From an uncultured Lachnospiraceae bacterium (GTDB lineage Bacteria > Bacillota > Clostridia > Lachnospirales > Lachnospiraceae), in NCBI GenBank assembly GCA_910578115.1, contig CAJTPO010000007.1, positions 84,649-125,813 of the forward strand: 41,165 nt of DNA. Direction: 5' to 3'. The notes beneath the pieces were generated by a model that was not told where the DNA came from, did not search any database, and worked only from the letters and a program-made list of their open reading frames with translations. Made by a program: the position numbers and the translations under genes. Below are positions 24,296 to 31,946 of this stretch, piece by piece (within the stretch, counting starts at the first letter, position 1; every line of letters begins with the position of its first letter).

Positions 24296-25045
24296 ATGAC
24301 GGAACAGTTTGCAAGGACGGAGATTTTGCTGGGGGATGAGGCAATGGAACGGCTGGCCCGTGCAAGGGTGGCGGTGTTCGGAATCGGCGGCGTGGGAGGT
24401 TATGTGTGTGAGGCGCTGGCCCGCAGCGGCGTGGGGGAGCTTGATTTGATCGACGATGACAGGGTCTGTCTGACGAATTTAAACCGTCAGATCATTGCTA
24501 CCCATAAGACGCTGGGCCGCTATAAGACGGAAGTGATGCGGGAGCGGATCCTGGAGATCAATCCGGCGGCCCGGGTACGGGAGCATCGGTGCTTCTTCCT
24601 GCCGGAAAATGCGGAGCAGTTCCCTTTTGCGGAGTATGATTATGTGGTGGATGCGGTGGATACCGTGACGGCGAAGATTGAGCTGATCCTGCGGGCACAG
24701 GAGATGCAGGTGCCGGTCATAAGCAGCATGGGGGCGGGGAATAAACTGGACGCCAGTGCGTTTCGGGTAGCGGATATCTATGCGACGAAGGTCTGCCCAC
24801 TGGCAAGAGTGATGCGCAGGGAGCTGAAAAAGCGGAATGTGGAACATTTGAAGGTAGTATATTCGGAGGAAGAGCCGTTGATGCCGCAGGAACAAGAGAT
24901 CAGGGCGGAGGAGAAACGAAGCAGCATGAGAAGGGCGGTGCCGGGCAGCGTGGCTTTCGTGCCGTCGGTGGCGGGTCTGATCCTGGCCGGTGAGGTGATC
25001 AGGGATCTGGCAGGGGGTAGTCAAAGGTGCGGGAAAAGAGGTTGA
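24296..25045 (+). CDS. tcdA: tRNA threonylcarbamoyladenosine dehydratase
   Basis: E1-like (ThiF/MoeB family) enzyme of 249 aa that cyclises t6A37 of tRNA to ct6A in an ATP-dependent step. Start 24296 follows GGAGAGAGG. The Rossmann motif VAVFGIGGVGGYVCEALARS, the following DLIDDDRVCLTNLNRQ, the Asp in DYVVDAVDTVTAK, the SSMGAGNKLD segment and the C-terminal PGSVAFVPSVAGLILAGEV are typical of the TcdA/CsdL group. It stands alone. Other E1-like roles are less likely given length and motifs. Confidence 0.93.
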   Translation: MTEQFARTEILLGDEAMERLARARVAVFGIGGVGGYVCEALARSGVGELDLIDDDRVCLTNLNRQIIATHKTLGRYKTEVMRERILEINPAARVREHRCFFLPENAEQFPFAEYDYVVDAVDTVTAKIELILRAQEMQVPVISSMGAGNKLDASAFRVADIYATKVCPLARVMRRELKKRNVEHLKVVYSEEEPLMPQEQEIRAEEKRSSMRRAVPGSVAFVPSVAGLILAGEVIRDLAGGSQRCGKRG

Positions 25046-25115
25046 TTCTTTTTGCAGGAAGCGCGCAGGGATGGTTCTGTTTACGTTGATCTGTTGTGCA
25101 GAGTGAAGATACAGA

Positions 25116-25144
25116 TTGCGGCCTCATAACCCGTATAGTATACT
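25116..25144 (+). promoter_or_regulatory. Promoter of the acyltransferase gene
   Basis: TTGCGG (25116-25121) and TATACT (25139-25144) are 17 bases apart, about 80 bases before the start at 25222. Confidence 0.45.
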
Positions 25145-25221
25145 GAAATTGTCACGATTGGAACGAAGGGCAATGTAGTGCGGCATGTTATTTTGGACTG
25201 CCGTATGACGGGGGAGTACAT

Positions 25222-26541
25222 ATGAAGATAAAGACCGCAAAAATGGGTTATGAGGAGGTGCTTGCGCTTCCGGTGTGGGAGCATGAGAAGCCGATCAGGC
25301 AGAGGCTGTTTTTCCGCATGATCCTGTTGCTGCTGTCCGTGTGGGATCTGTGGATGACAAGATTCACGTACCGGACGGTGGGGCTTGAGAAGCTGGGCAA
25401 AGACGAACCCTGTCTGGTGCTGATGAACCATTCCAGTTTCATAGATTTGAAGATAGCGGCCAGACTTCTGGTCACGCGGCCTTTTCATGTCGTGTGCACA
25501 TCGGATGGGTTTGTGGGGAAGCGGTGGATGATGCGGCTGATCGGCTGCATTCCTACCAGAAAATTTATGATGGATGTGACGCTGGTGCGGGATATGGTCT
25601 ATGCGGTCAGGGAATTAAAAAGTTCCATTCTGATGTTCCCGGAGGCGAGCTACAGCTTTGACGGCACGCAGACGCCCCTGCCGGAAAGTCTCGGCAAGTG
25701 TCTTAAACTGCTTAAAGTACCGGTGGTCATGATCCGGACAAACGGCGCTTTTGCCAGAGATCCGCTGTACAATAATCTGCAGCTGCGCAAAGTGCGGGTG
25801 TCGGCGGAAGTGGAGTATCTGCTTTCGCCGGAGGAGATCGCACGTAAGTCGCCGCAGGAATTAAATGATATTCTGCAGGAGAAGTTTACTTTCGATTATT
25901 TCAGATGGCAGCAGGAAAATAAGATCAGGGTGGCAGAGCCTTTCCGGGCAGACGGTTTGAACAGGATGTTGTATAAGTGTCCCCGCTGCAGGACGGAAGG
26001 CCGGATGCAGGGGCAGGGAACGAAGATTGGCTGCAGACAGTGCGGTGAAACCTATGAGCTGACAGAATACGGATATCTGCAGGCGTTTGAAGATAAGAAC
26101 ACAGAATCAGTATTGGGAGCGGAAACAGAGACATGCGGGCAACTCCGGTTTACGCATATTCCGGACTGGTATCGGTGGGAACGGGAGTGCGTCAGACAGG
26201 AGCTGGAAGCAGGGACCTACAGACTGGAGGTTCCGGTTACGATCTATATGCTGGTCAACATGGACTGTGTCTACCAGGTGGGAGAGGGGACACTGGTGCA
26301 CACGAAGGAAGGCTTTCACCTGACAGGCTGTGACGGCAGGCTGGATTACAGACAGGAGCCGATGGCTTCTTACAGCCTGTACTCGGATTTCTACTGGTAT
26401 GAGATCGGCGACGTCATCTGCATCGGCGACGCCAGGGCGCAGTATTATTGCTTTCCGCAGAACTGCGGGGATATCGTGGCGAAGACCAGACTGGCCACGG
26501 AGGAGCTTTATAAGTTGACGCAGCGTAAAGCGGTAATGTGA
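25222..26541 (+). CDS. PlsC-like acyltransferase with zinc-ribbon C-terminal part
   Basis: Protein of 439 aa, start behind GGGGGAG. A TM-like segment (FRMILLLLSVWDLWM) leads into a 1-acylglycerol-phosphate acyltransferase domain with the HX4D motif NHSSFIDLK and the FPEG-like motif MFPEASYSFDG. This normally transfers acyl groups to lysophospholipids at the membrane. From about residue 250 a second part begins with a zinc ribbon (CPRCRTEG, CRQCGETYEL) and about 150 residues I do not recognise, rich in Tyr and Trp. The ribbon is an unusual addition for this family. Substrate unknown. Confidence 0.85.
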   Translation: MKIKTAKMGYEEVLALPVWEHEKPIRQRLFFRMILLLLSVWDLWMTRFTYRTVGLEKLGKDEPCLVLMNHSSFIDLKIAARLLVTRPFHVVCTSDGFVGKRWMMRLIGCIPTRKFMMDVTLVRDMVYAVRELKSSILMFPEASYSFDGTQTPLPESLGKCLKLLKVPVVMIRTNGAFARDPLYNNLQLRKVRVSAEVEYLLSPEEIARKSPQELNDILQEKFTFDYFRWQQENKIRVAEPFRADGLNRMLYKCPRCRTEGRMQGQGTKIGCRQCGETYELTEYGYLQAFEDKNTESVLGAETETCGQLRFTHIPDWYRWERECVRQELEAGTYRLEVPVTIYMLVNMDCVYQVGEGTLVHTKEGFHLTGCDGRLDYRQEPMASYSLYSDFYWYEIGDVICIGDARAQYYCFPQNCGDIVAKTRLATEELYKLTQRKAVM

Positions 26542-26669
26542 CAGATGAGCAGATTCTGCAGCAGGGAAGCCTCAGGCCGCGGTGTGATGTGACAGATGAT
26601 ACATTGTGGTTTCACTTGTCGCCCAAAGCGGCCTGTGATACACTGGGAACGGGAGAAAGGAGCGTAAGA

Positions 26670-28280
26670 GTGCTGGGCAAATTTTTCAACGTGAATGGGG
26701 CTTGTAATCCGAATCTGCATTATATGGTAGACATTACAGATAAATTGATACAAATTAAGAACATGGTGGATGCCGGCCAGTATTTTATCATCAATCGGGC
26801 AAGACAGTACGGAAAGACCACGACTTTAAAGGAACTGGAAAAAAATCTGAAAACAGAATATATTGTGGTGAGTCTGGACTTTCAGATGCTGGGTGCGGCC
26901 AGTTTTCATACGGAAAATATATTTTCGCTGGCATTTGCAAGAATTTTTCTGCAGGCAGTGCGGAGACAAAAGAACGAGAATACTGACGAATACCAAAGGT
27001 TATTGTATGTTCTGGAAACGGCTGTTTTGGAGAAACGACAGGATTTTGTGCTGCAGGAGCTGTTCGAAATTATAAGTGACATTTGCGGTGCATCCTGTAA
27101 ACCGATGGTACTGTTTGTGGATGAGGTGGACAGTGCCGGCAATAATCAGGTGTTTTTGGATTTCCTTGCGCAGCTGCGGGTCTATTATATAAACCGGGAA
27201 CGGCTGCCGGCCTTTGAGTCTGTGATTCTGGCCGGAGTTTATGATGTAAAAAATCTGAAGCGGAAGTTTGTTCCGGAGGATGGGCATAAAGTGAACAGCC
27301 CGTGGAACATAGCAGCTGATTTTCTCGTGGACATGAGCTTTTCTGAAAAAGAAATTTCCGGGATGCTTCATGAGTATGAAAGGGCTGCAAGGACGGGGAT
27401 GGATTCCGGCATGATGGCGGGCCTGCTTTATGACTATACCTGTGGCTATCCATTTCTGGTATCCCGTATCTGCAAACTGTTAGATGAAAGAATCGCAGGG
27501 AGCGAGGCGTTTCCGGACAGAAGCGCCGCTTGGACAAGGGCGGGAATGCTGGAAGCGGTGCATCTGCTTTTGGATGAGAAAAATACATTATTCGAGTCAC
27601 TGACAGGGAAGTTGAGAGATTATCCGGAGCTGTATGATATGCTTTCCGCGCTGTTGTTTCAGGGGAGAATGATTTCCTATAATCCCGATGATGAGAACAT
27701 GGATGTAGCGCTTATGTTTGGATTTGTAAAAATTGGATCTTCCGGATCCGTTACAGTTGCAAACCGGATCTTCGAAATGCGTTTGTATAATCTTTTTCTG
27801 GCGGAAGAAGAAGCCAAAGAAAGCGAGATCTATAAAGCGGCGGCAAAGGGCAGGAATCAGTTTGTTCAGGATGGCCGTTTAAATATGAAACTGGTTTTGG
27901 AAAAGTTTGTCGCACATTTTGACGAATTGTATGGAGACCGGGGCGAAACTTTTCTGGAGGAAGATGGACGACGGTATTTTCTCTTATATCTGCGGCCGAT
28001 TATCAATGGTGTCGGCAATTATTATATAGAGGCACGGACACGAAACATGGAACGGACGGATGTCATTGTGGATTACCGGGGTGAGCAGTTTGTAATAGAG
28101 CTGAAAATCTGGCGCGGCAATGAATACCATGTCAGAGGGGAAGCGCAGTTATTGGAGTATCTGACACATTATTCCTTAAAGAAGGGGTATATGCTCAGTT
28201 TCAATTTTAACAAAAAGAAACAGATTGGCATTTCCGAGCTGATCATTGGTGATAAGTTCCTGATAGAAGCGGTAGTTTGA
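26670..28280 (+). CDS. AAA-ATPase with C-terminal PD-(D/E)XK domain
   Basis: Protein of 536 aa. GTG 26670 is chosen because AAAGGAG lies 7 bases upstream and related proteins begin GKxFNV; an open frame reaches back to 26538 but has no ribosome site there. The P-loop is the variant NRARQYGKTTTL, the Walker B is MVLFVDEVDSAGN. The middle is helical. The C-terminal part fits a PD-(D/E)XK fold (RTDVIVDYRGEQFVIELKIW, then GEAQLLEYL). This is the predicted AAA-ATPase/PDDEXK family (PF09820/PF08011 type), abundant and often multicopy in gut anaerobes, with no established function. A defence or mobile role is conceivable but unproven. Confidence 0.82.
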   Translation: MLGKFFNVNGACNPNLHYMVDITDKLIQIKNMVDAGQYFIINRARQYGKTTTLKELEKNLKTEYIVVSLDFQMLGAASFHTENIFSLAFARIFLQAVRRQKNENTDEYQRLLYVLETAVLEKRQDFVLQELFEIISDICGASCKPMVLFVDEVDSAGNNQVFLDFLAQLRVYYINRERLPAFESVILAGVYDVKNLKRKFVPEDGHKVNSPWNIAADFLVDMSFSEKEISGMLHEYERAARTGMDSGMMAGLLYDYTCGYPFLVSRICKLLDERIAGSEAFPDRSAAWTRAGMLEAVHLLLDEKNTLFESLTGKLRDYPELYDMLSALLFQGRMISYNPDDENMDVALMFGFVKIGSSGSVTVANRIFEMRLYNLFLAEEEAKESEIYKAAAKGRNQFVQDGRLNMKLVLEKFVAHFDELYGDRGETFLEEDGRRYFLLYLRPIINGVGNYYIEARTRNMERTDVIVDYRGEQFVIELKIWRGNEYHVRGEAQLLEYLTHYSLKKGYMLSFNFNKKKQIGISELIIGDKFLIEAVV

Positions 28281-28300
28281 AACTTTAATAATTTTATCTA

Positions 28301-28330
28301 TTGACATTTCAAATAAGACTGTAGTAGTCT
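28301..28330 (+). promoter_or_regulatory. Promoter of BlaI-M56 pair 1
   Basis: TTGACA (28301-28306) lies 18 bases before a poor -10, TAGTCT (28325-28330). The inverted-repeat operator begins at the base after the -35, so repressor binding would cover the promoter. Confidence 0.55.
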
Positions 28331-28362
28331 AACGGTATAGACTACTACAGTCTTATTTGAAA
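28307..28362 (+). promoter_or_regulatory. Perfect 25-bp inverted repeat, BlaI-type operator 1
   Basis: Bases 28307-28331 and 28338-28362 are exact reverse complements around a 6-base centre. Each arm holds one ACTAC/GTAGT half-site as in BlaI/MecI boxes (ACTAC-N4-GTAGT), here with the partner half degenerate (ACTAC-TACA-GTCTT). The right arm runs to the edge of the ribosome site GGAG (28363-28366). Likely bound by the BlaI-like protein encoded at 28377. Confidence 0.75.
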
Positions 28363-28376
28363 GGAGCCTATAAAGC

Positions 28377-28745
28377 ATGGATCAGAAAACCGTAAAACTT
28401 TTTGACTCGGAACTAAAGGTGATGGACATTCTGTGGAAAGAAGGTGACGTGCCGGCAAAACATGTTGCGGAAGTTCTTACCGGAGAGCTTGGGTGGAATA
28501 AGAACACGACCTATACGCTGATCAAGCGCTGCATCAAAAAAGGAGCGATCGAGCGTTTTGAACCGGGTTTCCTCTGTCATGCGCTTATTCCAAAAGAGGA
28601 AGTGCAGGAGGCCGAAACGGATGAACTGATCAACAAAATTTATGACGGTTCCGTGGATAAGCTGTTTGCCGCCCTGTTGAGCAGGAAAAAACTCTCCGCG
28701 CAGCAGATCGAAAGGCTGAGGCAGATGGTCACGGAGCTGGAATGA
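28377..28745 (+). CDS. BlaI/MecI-family repressor 1
   Basis: Winged-helix repressor of 122 aa (KLFDSELKVMDILWKEGDVP, NKNTTYTLIKRCIKKGAIER, dimer region AALLSRKKLSAQQIERLR). Such proteins repress a target operon until a partner M56 metalloprotease cleaves them. It shares most of its sequence with the paralogue at 38332. AAAGGAG precedes the start. The M56 gene follows after a 153-base gap that holds leader element L2. No beta-lactamase gene is present, so the signal is probably not a beta-lactam. Confidence 0.93.
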   Translation: MDQKTVKLFDSELKVMDILWKEGDVPAKHVAEVLTGELGWNKNTTYTLIKRCIKKGAIERFEPGFLCHALIPKEEVQEAETDELINKIYDGSVDKLFAALLSRKKLSAQQIERLRQMVTELE

Positions 28746-28760
28746 GGAACGGGAGGGGAA

Positions 28761-28893
28761 GATTGAAAAATCACACTGATGTGTTGATTTTTCAATCCCG
28801 AGTTTGAGCCGGAGCGTCCCAAACTCTTTGATCGCAGCGCAGAACTTGAGGTTCTGCACGCGTTCTTCAGCAAAAAACGCTTCGGAATGGAGG
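28761..28893 (+). promoter_or_regulatory. Modular leader element, copy L2
   Basis: Four stems in order: GATTGAAAAATCA/TGATTTTTCAATC (28761-28797), GAGTTTG/CAAACTC (28800-28826), GCAGAAC/GTTCTGC (28839-28857) and GCGTT/AACGC (28860-28880), then TTCGGAATGGAGGG with the ribosome site of the M56 gene. The same four-part order is found in L3. The lowest pair of stem 1 is A-T here and G-C in L3, and stem 4 keeps pairing with different sequence. The long first stem could also attenuate transcription between the two genes. Confidence 0.7.
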
Positions 28894-28898
28894 GAACT

Positions 28899-30560
28899 AT
28901 GAATTTACTGCAAATGAGTGTTTCCGGGGCTGTCTTTATTGTTGCGGTCATGGTAATCCGGACAGTGGCGAATAGACATCTGCCCAGGAGAACGTTTCCT
29001 GTTTTGTGGGGGATGGTGCTTTTAAAATTGCTGCTGCCGTTCTCCATTCCGTCCGTGTTCAGCATATATACGTTTATCGGCCGCAGTACGGTTGCTTCTG
29101 TATTTCCGGAAGCCGGAGCATATAACGGTCCCCGCGCTGCTGCATCTGCTCTGGCCATCACAGATCAGGGTTCAGTACAGGAAACAGTACAAGGCACGGT
29201 ACAGAGCTTAGGAGAAAGCGCAGTACAGAGCATAGGAGCAAGCACAGTACAGGGCGTAGTACAAGGCACAATACAGAGTGCAGTACAGGGCAGGGAACAG
29301 CTGCCGGCAGTCAGTGGGTCTGTCCCGGTATGGTCTGCTGTCTGGTGTGTCGGAGCGATACTGCTGGCTTTATTCTTCGCAATATCTTATCTGCGTTGCC
29401 GGAAGGAATTTCGGACTGCATTGCCGGTCAGACATGCCTGTGCAGAGAGATGGCTGCGGGATCATCCGTTGAGACGCCGGGTCACGATCAGGCAGTCGGA
29501 CAGGATTTCCACTCCTTTGACTTATGGTGTTTTCCGCCCGGTTATCTTAATGCCGACAAAAACGGACTGGGAGAATACAGATTCCCTGCAATATATTTTC
29601 ATGCATGAATATGTGCATATCTGCCGTTTTGATACGCTGACAAAGCTGACGGCGGCGCTTGTCCTGTGCATCCACTGGTTCAATCCTTTTGTCTGGCTGA
29701 TGTATGTTTTTTTCAACCGGGATCTTGAGCTGGCATGTGACGAAAGCGTTGTAAGACGGTTTGGGGAAAAGGCAAGGTCTGCCTATTCGCTTGTTCTGAT
29801 CAGTATGGAAGCAAGGAAAAGCGGGCTGCCATCACTTTACAGCAGTTTTAGTAAAAATGTCATTGAAGAAAGGATTACAGCGATCATGCACACAAAAAGA
29901 ATAACTCCTGGCGCTATGTTGTCCGCCTGTCTTACCGTACTGGTTACCGCCAGTCTGTTTGCCACTTCCGCGGCCGCTTCAACGGACGGCCGCCCGGATC
30001 AGGAATCTGCCGCCATTGCGCCGCGGACGGATGCAGAAGTTATGGCCGCAGATGAGGATGAGAAGGACGTTCTGTCGATCATCCATGAAAGTGCGGACAT
30101 TATCCGTTATGAGGACGGGGCTCCGTATATTCACGATATTCTTACAAACAATACAGACAGGAGCATAAAAGAAACGGAGTATTGTATGCTGGCCTATGAC
30201 GAGAAGGGAGCGCCGCTAAAGCTGTACTGGAATTTTTTTGACAGCAGCGCAGAGAGCAGTTTTGCGCATGTCGTCCGGTCGAAGGAGAATATTTTGGCAG
30301 GGCAGACGGAGGAATACCAGGGCGGATGGTCACTCTATGACGGGGAGAGCGTGGAGGCGCTTTCGGAAGCCGGAGACGACGGGGCAGGTCAGGCTGCATA
30401 TGCACTGTTCTGTCTAAATCAGGTCGTTTTTGAAGACGGCACGGTCTGGAATAACCCGGAGTATGAAAGCTGGCTGACAACATATGCAGGGAATGTAAGA
30501 GATGTAGTCGAATTGCAGAACTATTATCCACATGTATACAGGATAAAGTCGGATTCATGA
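28899..30560 (+). CDS. M56 (BlaR1/MecR1-like) membrane metalloprotease 1
   Basis: Protein of 553 aa; ATG 28899 matches the paralogue start and follows GGAGGG. TM helices lie near residues 5-25, 33-55, 145-165 and 345-365. The zinc site is HEYVH (H236) with ELACDESV further on. Between TM2 and TM3 is an outer loop with a Val-Gln-rich repeat (about residues 91-132) missing from the paralogue. The C-terminal outer part of about 180 residues has no SxxK or KTG penicillin-binding motifs; its end (VFEDGTVWNNPEYESW) resembles DUF5780. It should sense an unknown extracellular cue and trigger cleavage of BlaI-like repressor 1 (inference from the family). Confidence 0.9.
   Translation: MNLLQMSVSGAVFIVAVMVIRTVANRHLPRRTFPVLWGMVLLKLLLPFSIPSVFSIYTFIGRSTVASVFPEAGAYNGPRAAASALAITDQGSVQETVQGTVQSLGESAVQSIGASTVQGVVQGTIQSAVQGREQLPAVSGSVPVWSAVWCVGAILLALFFAISYLRCRKEFRTALPVRHACAERWLRDHPLRRRVTIRQSDRISTPLTYGVFRPVILMPTKTDWENTDSLQYIFMHEYVHICRFDTLTKLTAALVLCIHWFNPFVWLMYVFFNRDLELACDESVVRRFGEKARSAYSLVLISMEARKSGLPSLYSSFSKNVIEERITAIMHTKRITPGAMLSACLTVLVTASLFATSAAASTDGRPDQESAAIAPRTDAEVMAADEDEKDVLSIIHESADIIRYEDGAPYIHDILTNNTDRSIKETEYCMLAYDEKGAPLKLYWNFFDSSAESSFAHVVRSKENILAGQTEEYQGGWSLYDGESVEALSEAGDDGAGQAAYALFCLNQVVFEDGTVWNNPEYESWLTTYAGNVRDVVELQNYYPHVYRIKSDS
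29171..29290 (+). repeat. Degenerate tandem repeat coding VQ-rich segment
   Basis: About nine GTACAG/GTACAA-type units, 9-18 bases apart and all in frame, encode blocks such as TVQGTVQS and STVQGVVQGTIQS. Spacing in multiples of three allows length change without frameshift. Confidence 0.75.
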
Positions 30561-30577
30561 AGTACTTTGTCTGGAAG

Positions 30578-30613
30578 CCGGGCAGGGCGGGATATTCGCC
30601 GGCCCGGTTTTTT
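30578..30613 (+). terminator. Rho-independent terminator of M56 gene 1
   Basis: CCGGGC (30578-30583) with GCCCGG (30602-30607) and the inner GGCG/CGCC form a GC-rich hairpin followed directly by six T. Confidence 0.85.
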
Positions 30614-30737
30614 GATCCTGCTGCTTTTTTCAGACAGAAGACTGTACAATGGGCCGGGTGCATTGGAATCTGCGGCCGGTCAGGACGTGAATTGTGGCCA
30701 CTCAGGTATGAAATGGGGCAGGACACGTTGTGAGCCG

Positions 30738-30820
30738 TTGTGGACCGCCTGCCGGTGTGATATCTTTAGATAGTACAACGAATCATACAAAGAATCATAC
30801 AGAGAATCATGCAGATTCGT
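30738..30820 (+). promoter_or_regulatory. Promoter and 12-bp repeat operator of the LytTR operon
   Basis: TTGTGG (30738-30743) and TATCTT (30761-30766) are 17 bases apart. Just downstream, GAATCATAC/GAATCATGC units begin at 30780, 30792 and 30804 (period 12), framed by ACGAATC (30778-30784) and its complement GATTCGT (30814-30820). This could be a binding site for the LytTR protein or another repressor; it does not match the usual LytTR box that I know. Confidence 0.5.
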
Positions 30821-30881
30821 TGCGCTTGGACAACAGGGAGGAGAGCGGATCCGAACAGTTGGCGCAGAGAGGAACAGGTGT

Positions 30882-31319
30882 ATGAAAATAGAGATTAAAG
30901 TGGACAGTGGCATCGAGGAAAACTGCATCAGCATATCCTGCAGCAGACTGACGCCGGAGCTGGAGCGTATCATTGCCATGCTGCGAATCATGGAGAAAAA
31001 GTTTGCCGTATTCGCAGAGGGAGAGACTTTTCTGTTGGACGTGGCGACGATTCTTTACATCGAGGCCGTGGACAGAAAGACTTTTGTCTATACGGAAAAA
31101 GGGGTGTACGAGTCGGACCTGCGGCTGTATGAACTGGAAGAGCAGCTGGAAGAATACGGTTTCTTTCGGGCAGGCCGGTCGTGCCTGATCCAGCTGCGCG
31201 CCATCAAGTCACTGAAACGGGATATCAACAGAAGAATCCGCGTCACCATGGAGAACGGAGAAGTACTTATGGTGTCGCGGCAGTATGCGGAAGCGTTGAA
31301 AAAAAGGCTTGGAATTTAA
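30882..31319 (+). CDS. LytTR-domain DNA-binding regulator
   Basis: Protein of 145 aa with no receiver domain. Residues 45-145 form a LytTR domain (DVATILYIEAVDRKTFVYTE, FFRAGRSCLIQLRAIKSLKR, MENGEVLMVSRQYAEALKKR). Stand-alone LytTR proteins followed by a DUF3021 membrane protein form a common Firmicute pair in which the membrane partner is thought to restrain the regulator. Here the pair heads an ABC transporter operon. Ribosome site AGAGGAACAGG. Confidence 0.92.
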   Translation: MKIEIKVDSGIEENCISISCSRLTPELERIIAMLRIMEKKFAVFAEGETFLLDVATILYIEAVDRKTFVYTEKGVYESDLRLYELEEQLEEYGFFRAGRSCLIQLRAIKSLKRDINRRIRVTMENGEVLMVSRQYAEALKKRLGI

Positions 31320-31331
31320 GGTTGAGTTTGT

Positions 31332-31353
31332 GACGTTTCGGAATGGAGGAAAA
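31332..31353 (+). promoter_or_regulatory. Modular leader element, short copy L4
   Basis: GACGTTTCGGAATGGAGGAAAAG shortened block: bases TTTCGGAATGGAGG match the 3' end of L1-L3 directly before the start at 31355. Upstream hairpins of the long copies are lacking, though GAGTTTG at 31324 recalls their second stem. Confidence 0.45.
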
Positions 31354-31354
31354 G

Positions 31355-31876
31355 ATGGAAGAACAGAAAACAATCTTTGATTATCTGGGGCAGGTCATGA
31401 TCACGTTCGGATTCAGCGTGGCGGTGATGAATGTACTGTGTCTGCTTGTGGGAGAGGAGGCGCGGGAGGTCTCCACAATCTATTCCTTGGGCAAAGAAGG
31501 ACTGTCCGTGGCTACCATGCTGCAGTTTCTGGTCGTTGCGGTCTGTATCACGGGCCTGCGTGTGCTTTTTTTTACCGATCGTATTATCAGGCAGATGTCC
31601 ATTACGGTGCGGACGGTGTGTATGTTATCTGCGGTGGTTGTGGTGATCGTGATTTTTACGGTACTGTTTGGCTGGTTCCCGGTGGATATGTGGGAGTCGT
31701 GGGCGGCCTTTTTCCTGACCTTTGGTCTGTGTTTTGCGGGCAGCCTTACGGTCATGCATTTGAAGGAAAAGGCGGAGAACCGGAAGATGGAGGAAGCGCT
31801 GCGGCGTATCAAGGGGACGAAGGGAAGGAAAGCCTGTGACAGGTATCAGGAGTGCGAAGGGAAGGAAAGCCTGTGA
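31355..31876 (+). CDS. DUF3021 family membrane protein
   Basis: Protein of 173 aa with four TM helices (GQVMITFGFSVAVMNVLCLL, MLQFLVVAVCITGLRVLFF, VCMLSAVVVVIVIFTVLF, AAFFLTFGLCFAGSLTVM), as in DUF3021. ATG 31355 is preferred to the in-frame ATG 31343, since the latter lies within the ribosome site. The last 17 codons fall in a 37-bp tandem repeat, so the C-terminus (GRKACDRYQECEGKESL) is a recent product of duplication. The partner LytTR gene is directly upstream. Confidence 0.87.
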   Translation: MEEQKTIFDYLGQVMITFGFSVAVMNVLCLLVGEEAREVSTIYSLGKEGLSVATMLQFLVVAVCITGLRVLFFTDRIIRQMSITVRTVCMLSAVVVVIVIFTVLFGWFPVDMWESWAAFFLTFGLCFAGSLTVMHLKEKAENRKMEEALRRIKGTKGRKACDRYQECEGKESL

Positions 31877-31946
31877 CAGGTATCGGGAGGGCGAAGAGAA
31901 GGAAAGCCCATGACTGATATCAGGAGGACGAAAGGAAGGAAAGACA
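31824..31946 (+). repeat. 37-bp tandem repeat across a gene end and the next ribosome site
   Basis: Units begin at 31824, 31861, 31898 and 31935, each with GAAGGAAAG, exactly 37 bp apart; the fourth is cut short by the ATG of the ABC gene at 31947. Each unit repeats the Shine-Dalgarno block and a TGAC at the start-codon position (GTG in units 1-2, ATG at 31910 in unit 3). The DUF3021 stop lies in unit 2. Confidence 0.85.

Noticed and set aside
26538..26669. Extended N-terminus of the AAA-ATPase starting at GTG 26538
   Set aside because: No ribosome site precedes it, it overlaps the previous stop, and family members begin at the GKFFNV segment that follows the good site before GTG 26670.
26670..28280. 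New anti-phage defence system built on the AAA-ATPase/PD-(D/E)XK protein
   Set aside because: The family is widespread as a lone gene and no other defence genes are adjacent, so the window gives no support for such a role.
28377..30560. Beta-lactam resistance locus
   Set aside because: Although BlaI and BlaR1-like proteins are present, there is no beta-lactamase or penicillin-binding protein gene and the outer domains lack penicillin-binding motifs.
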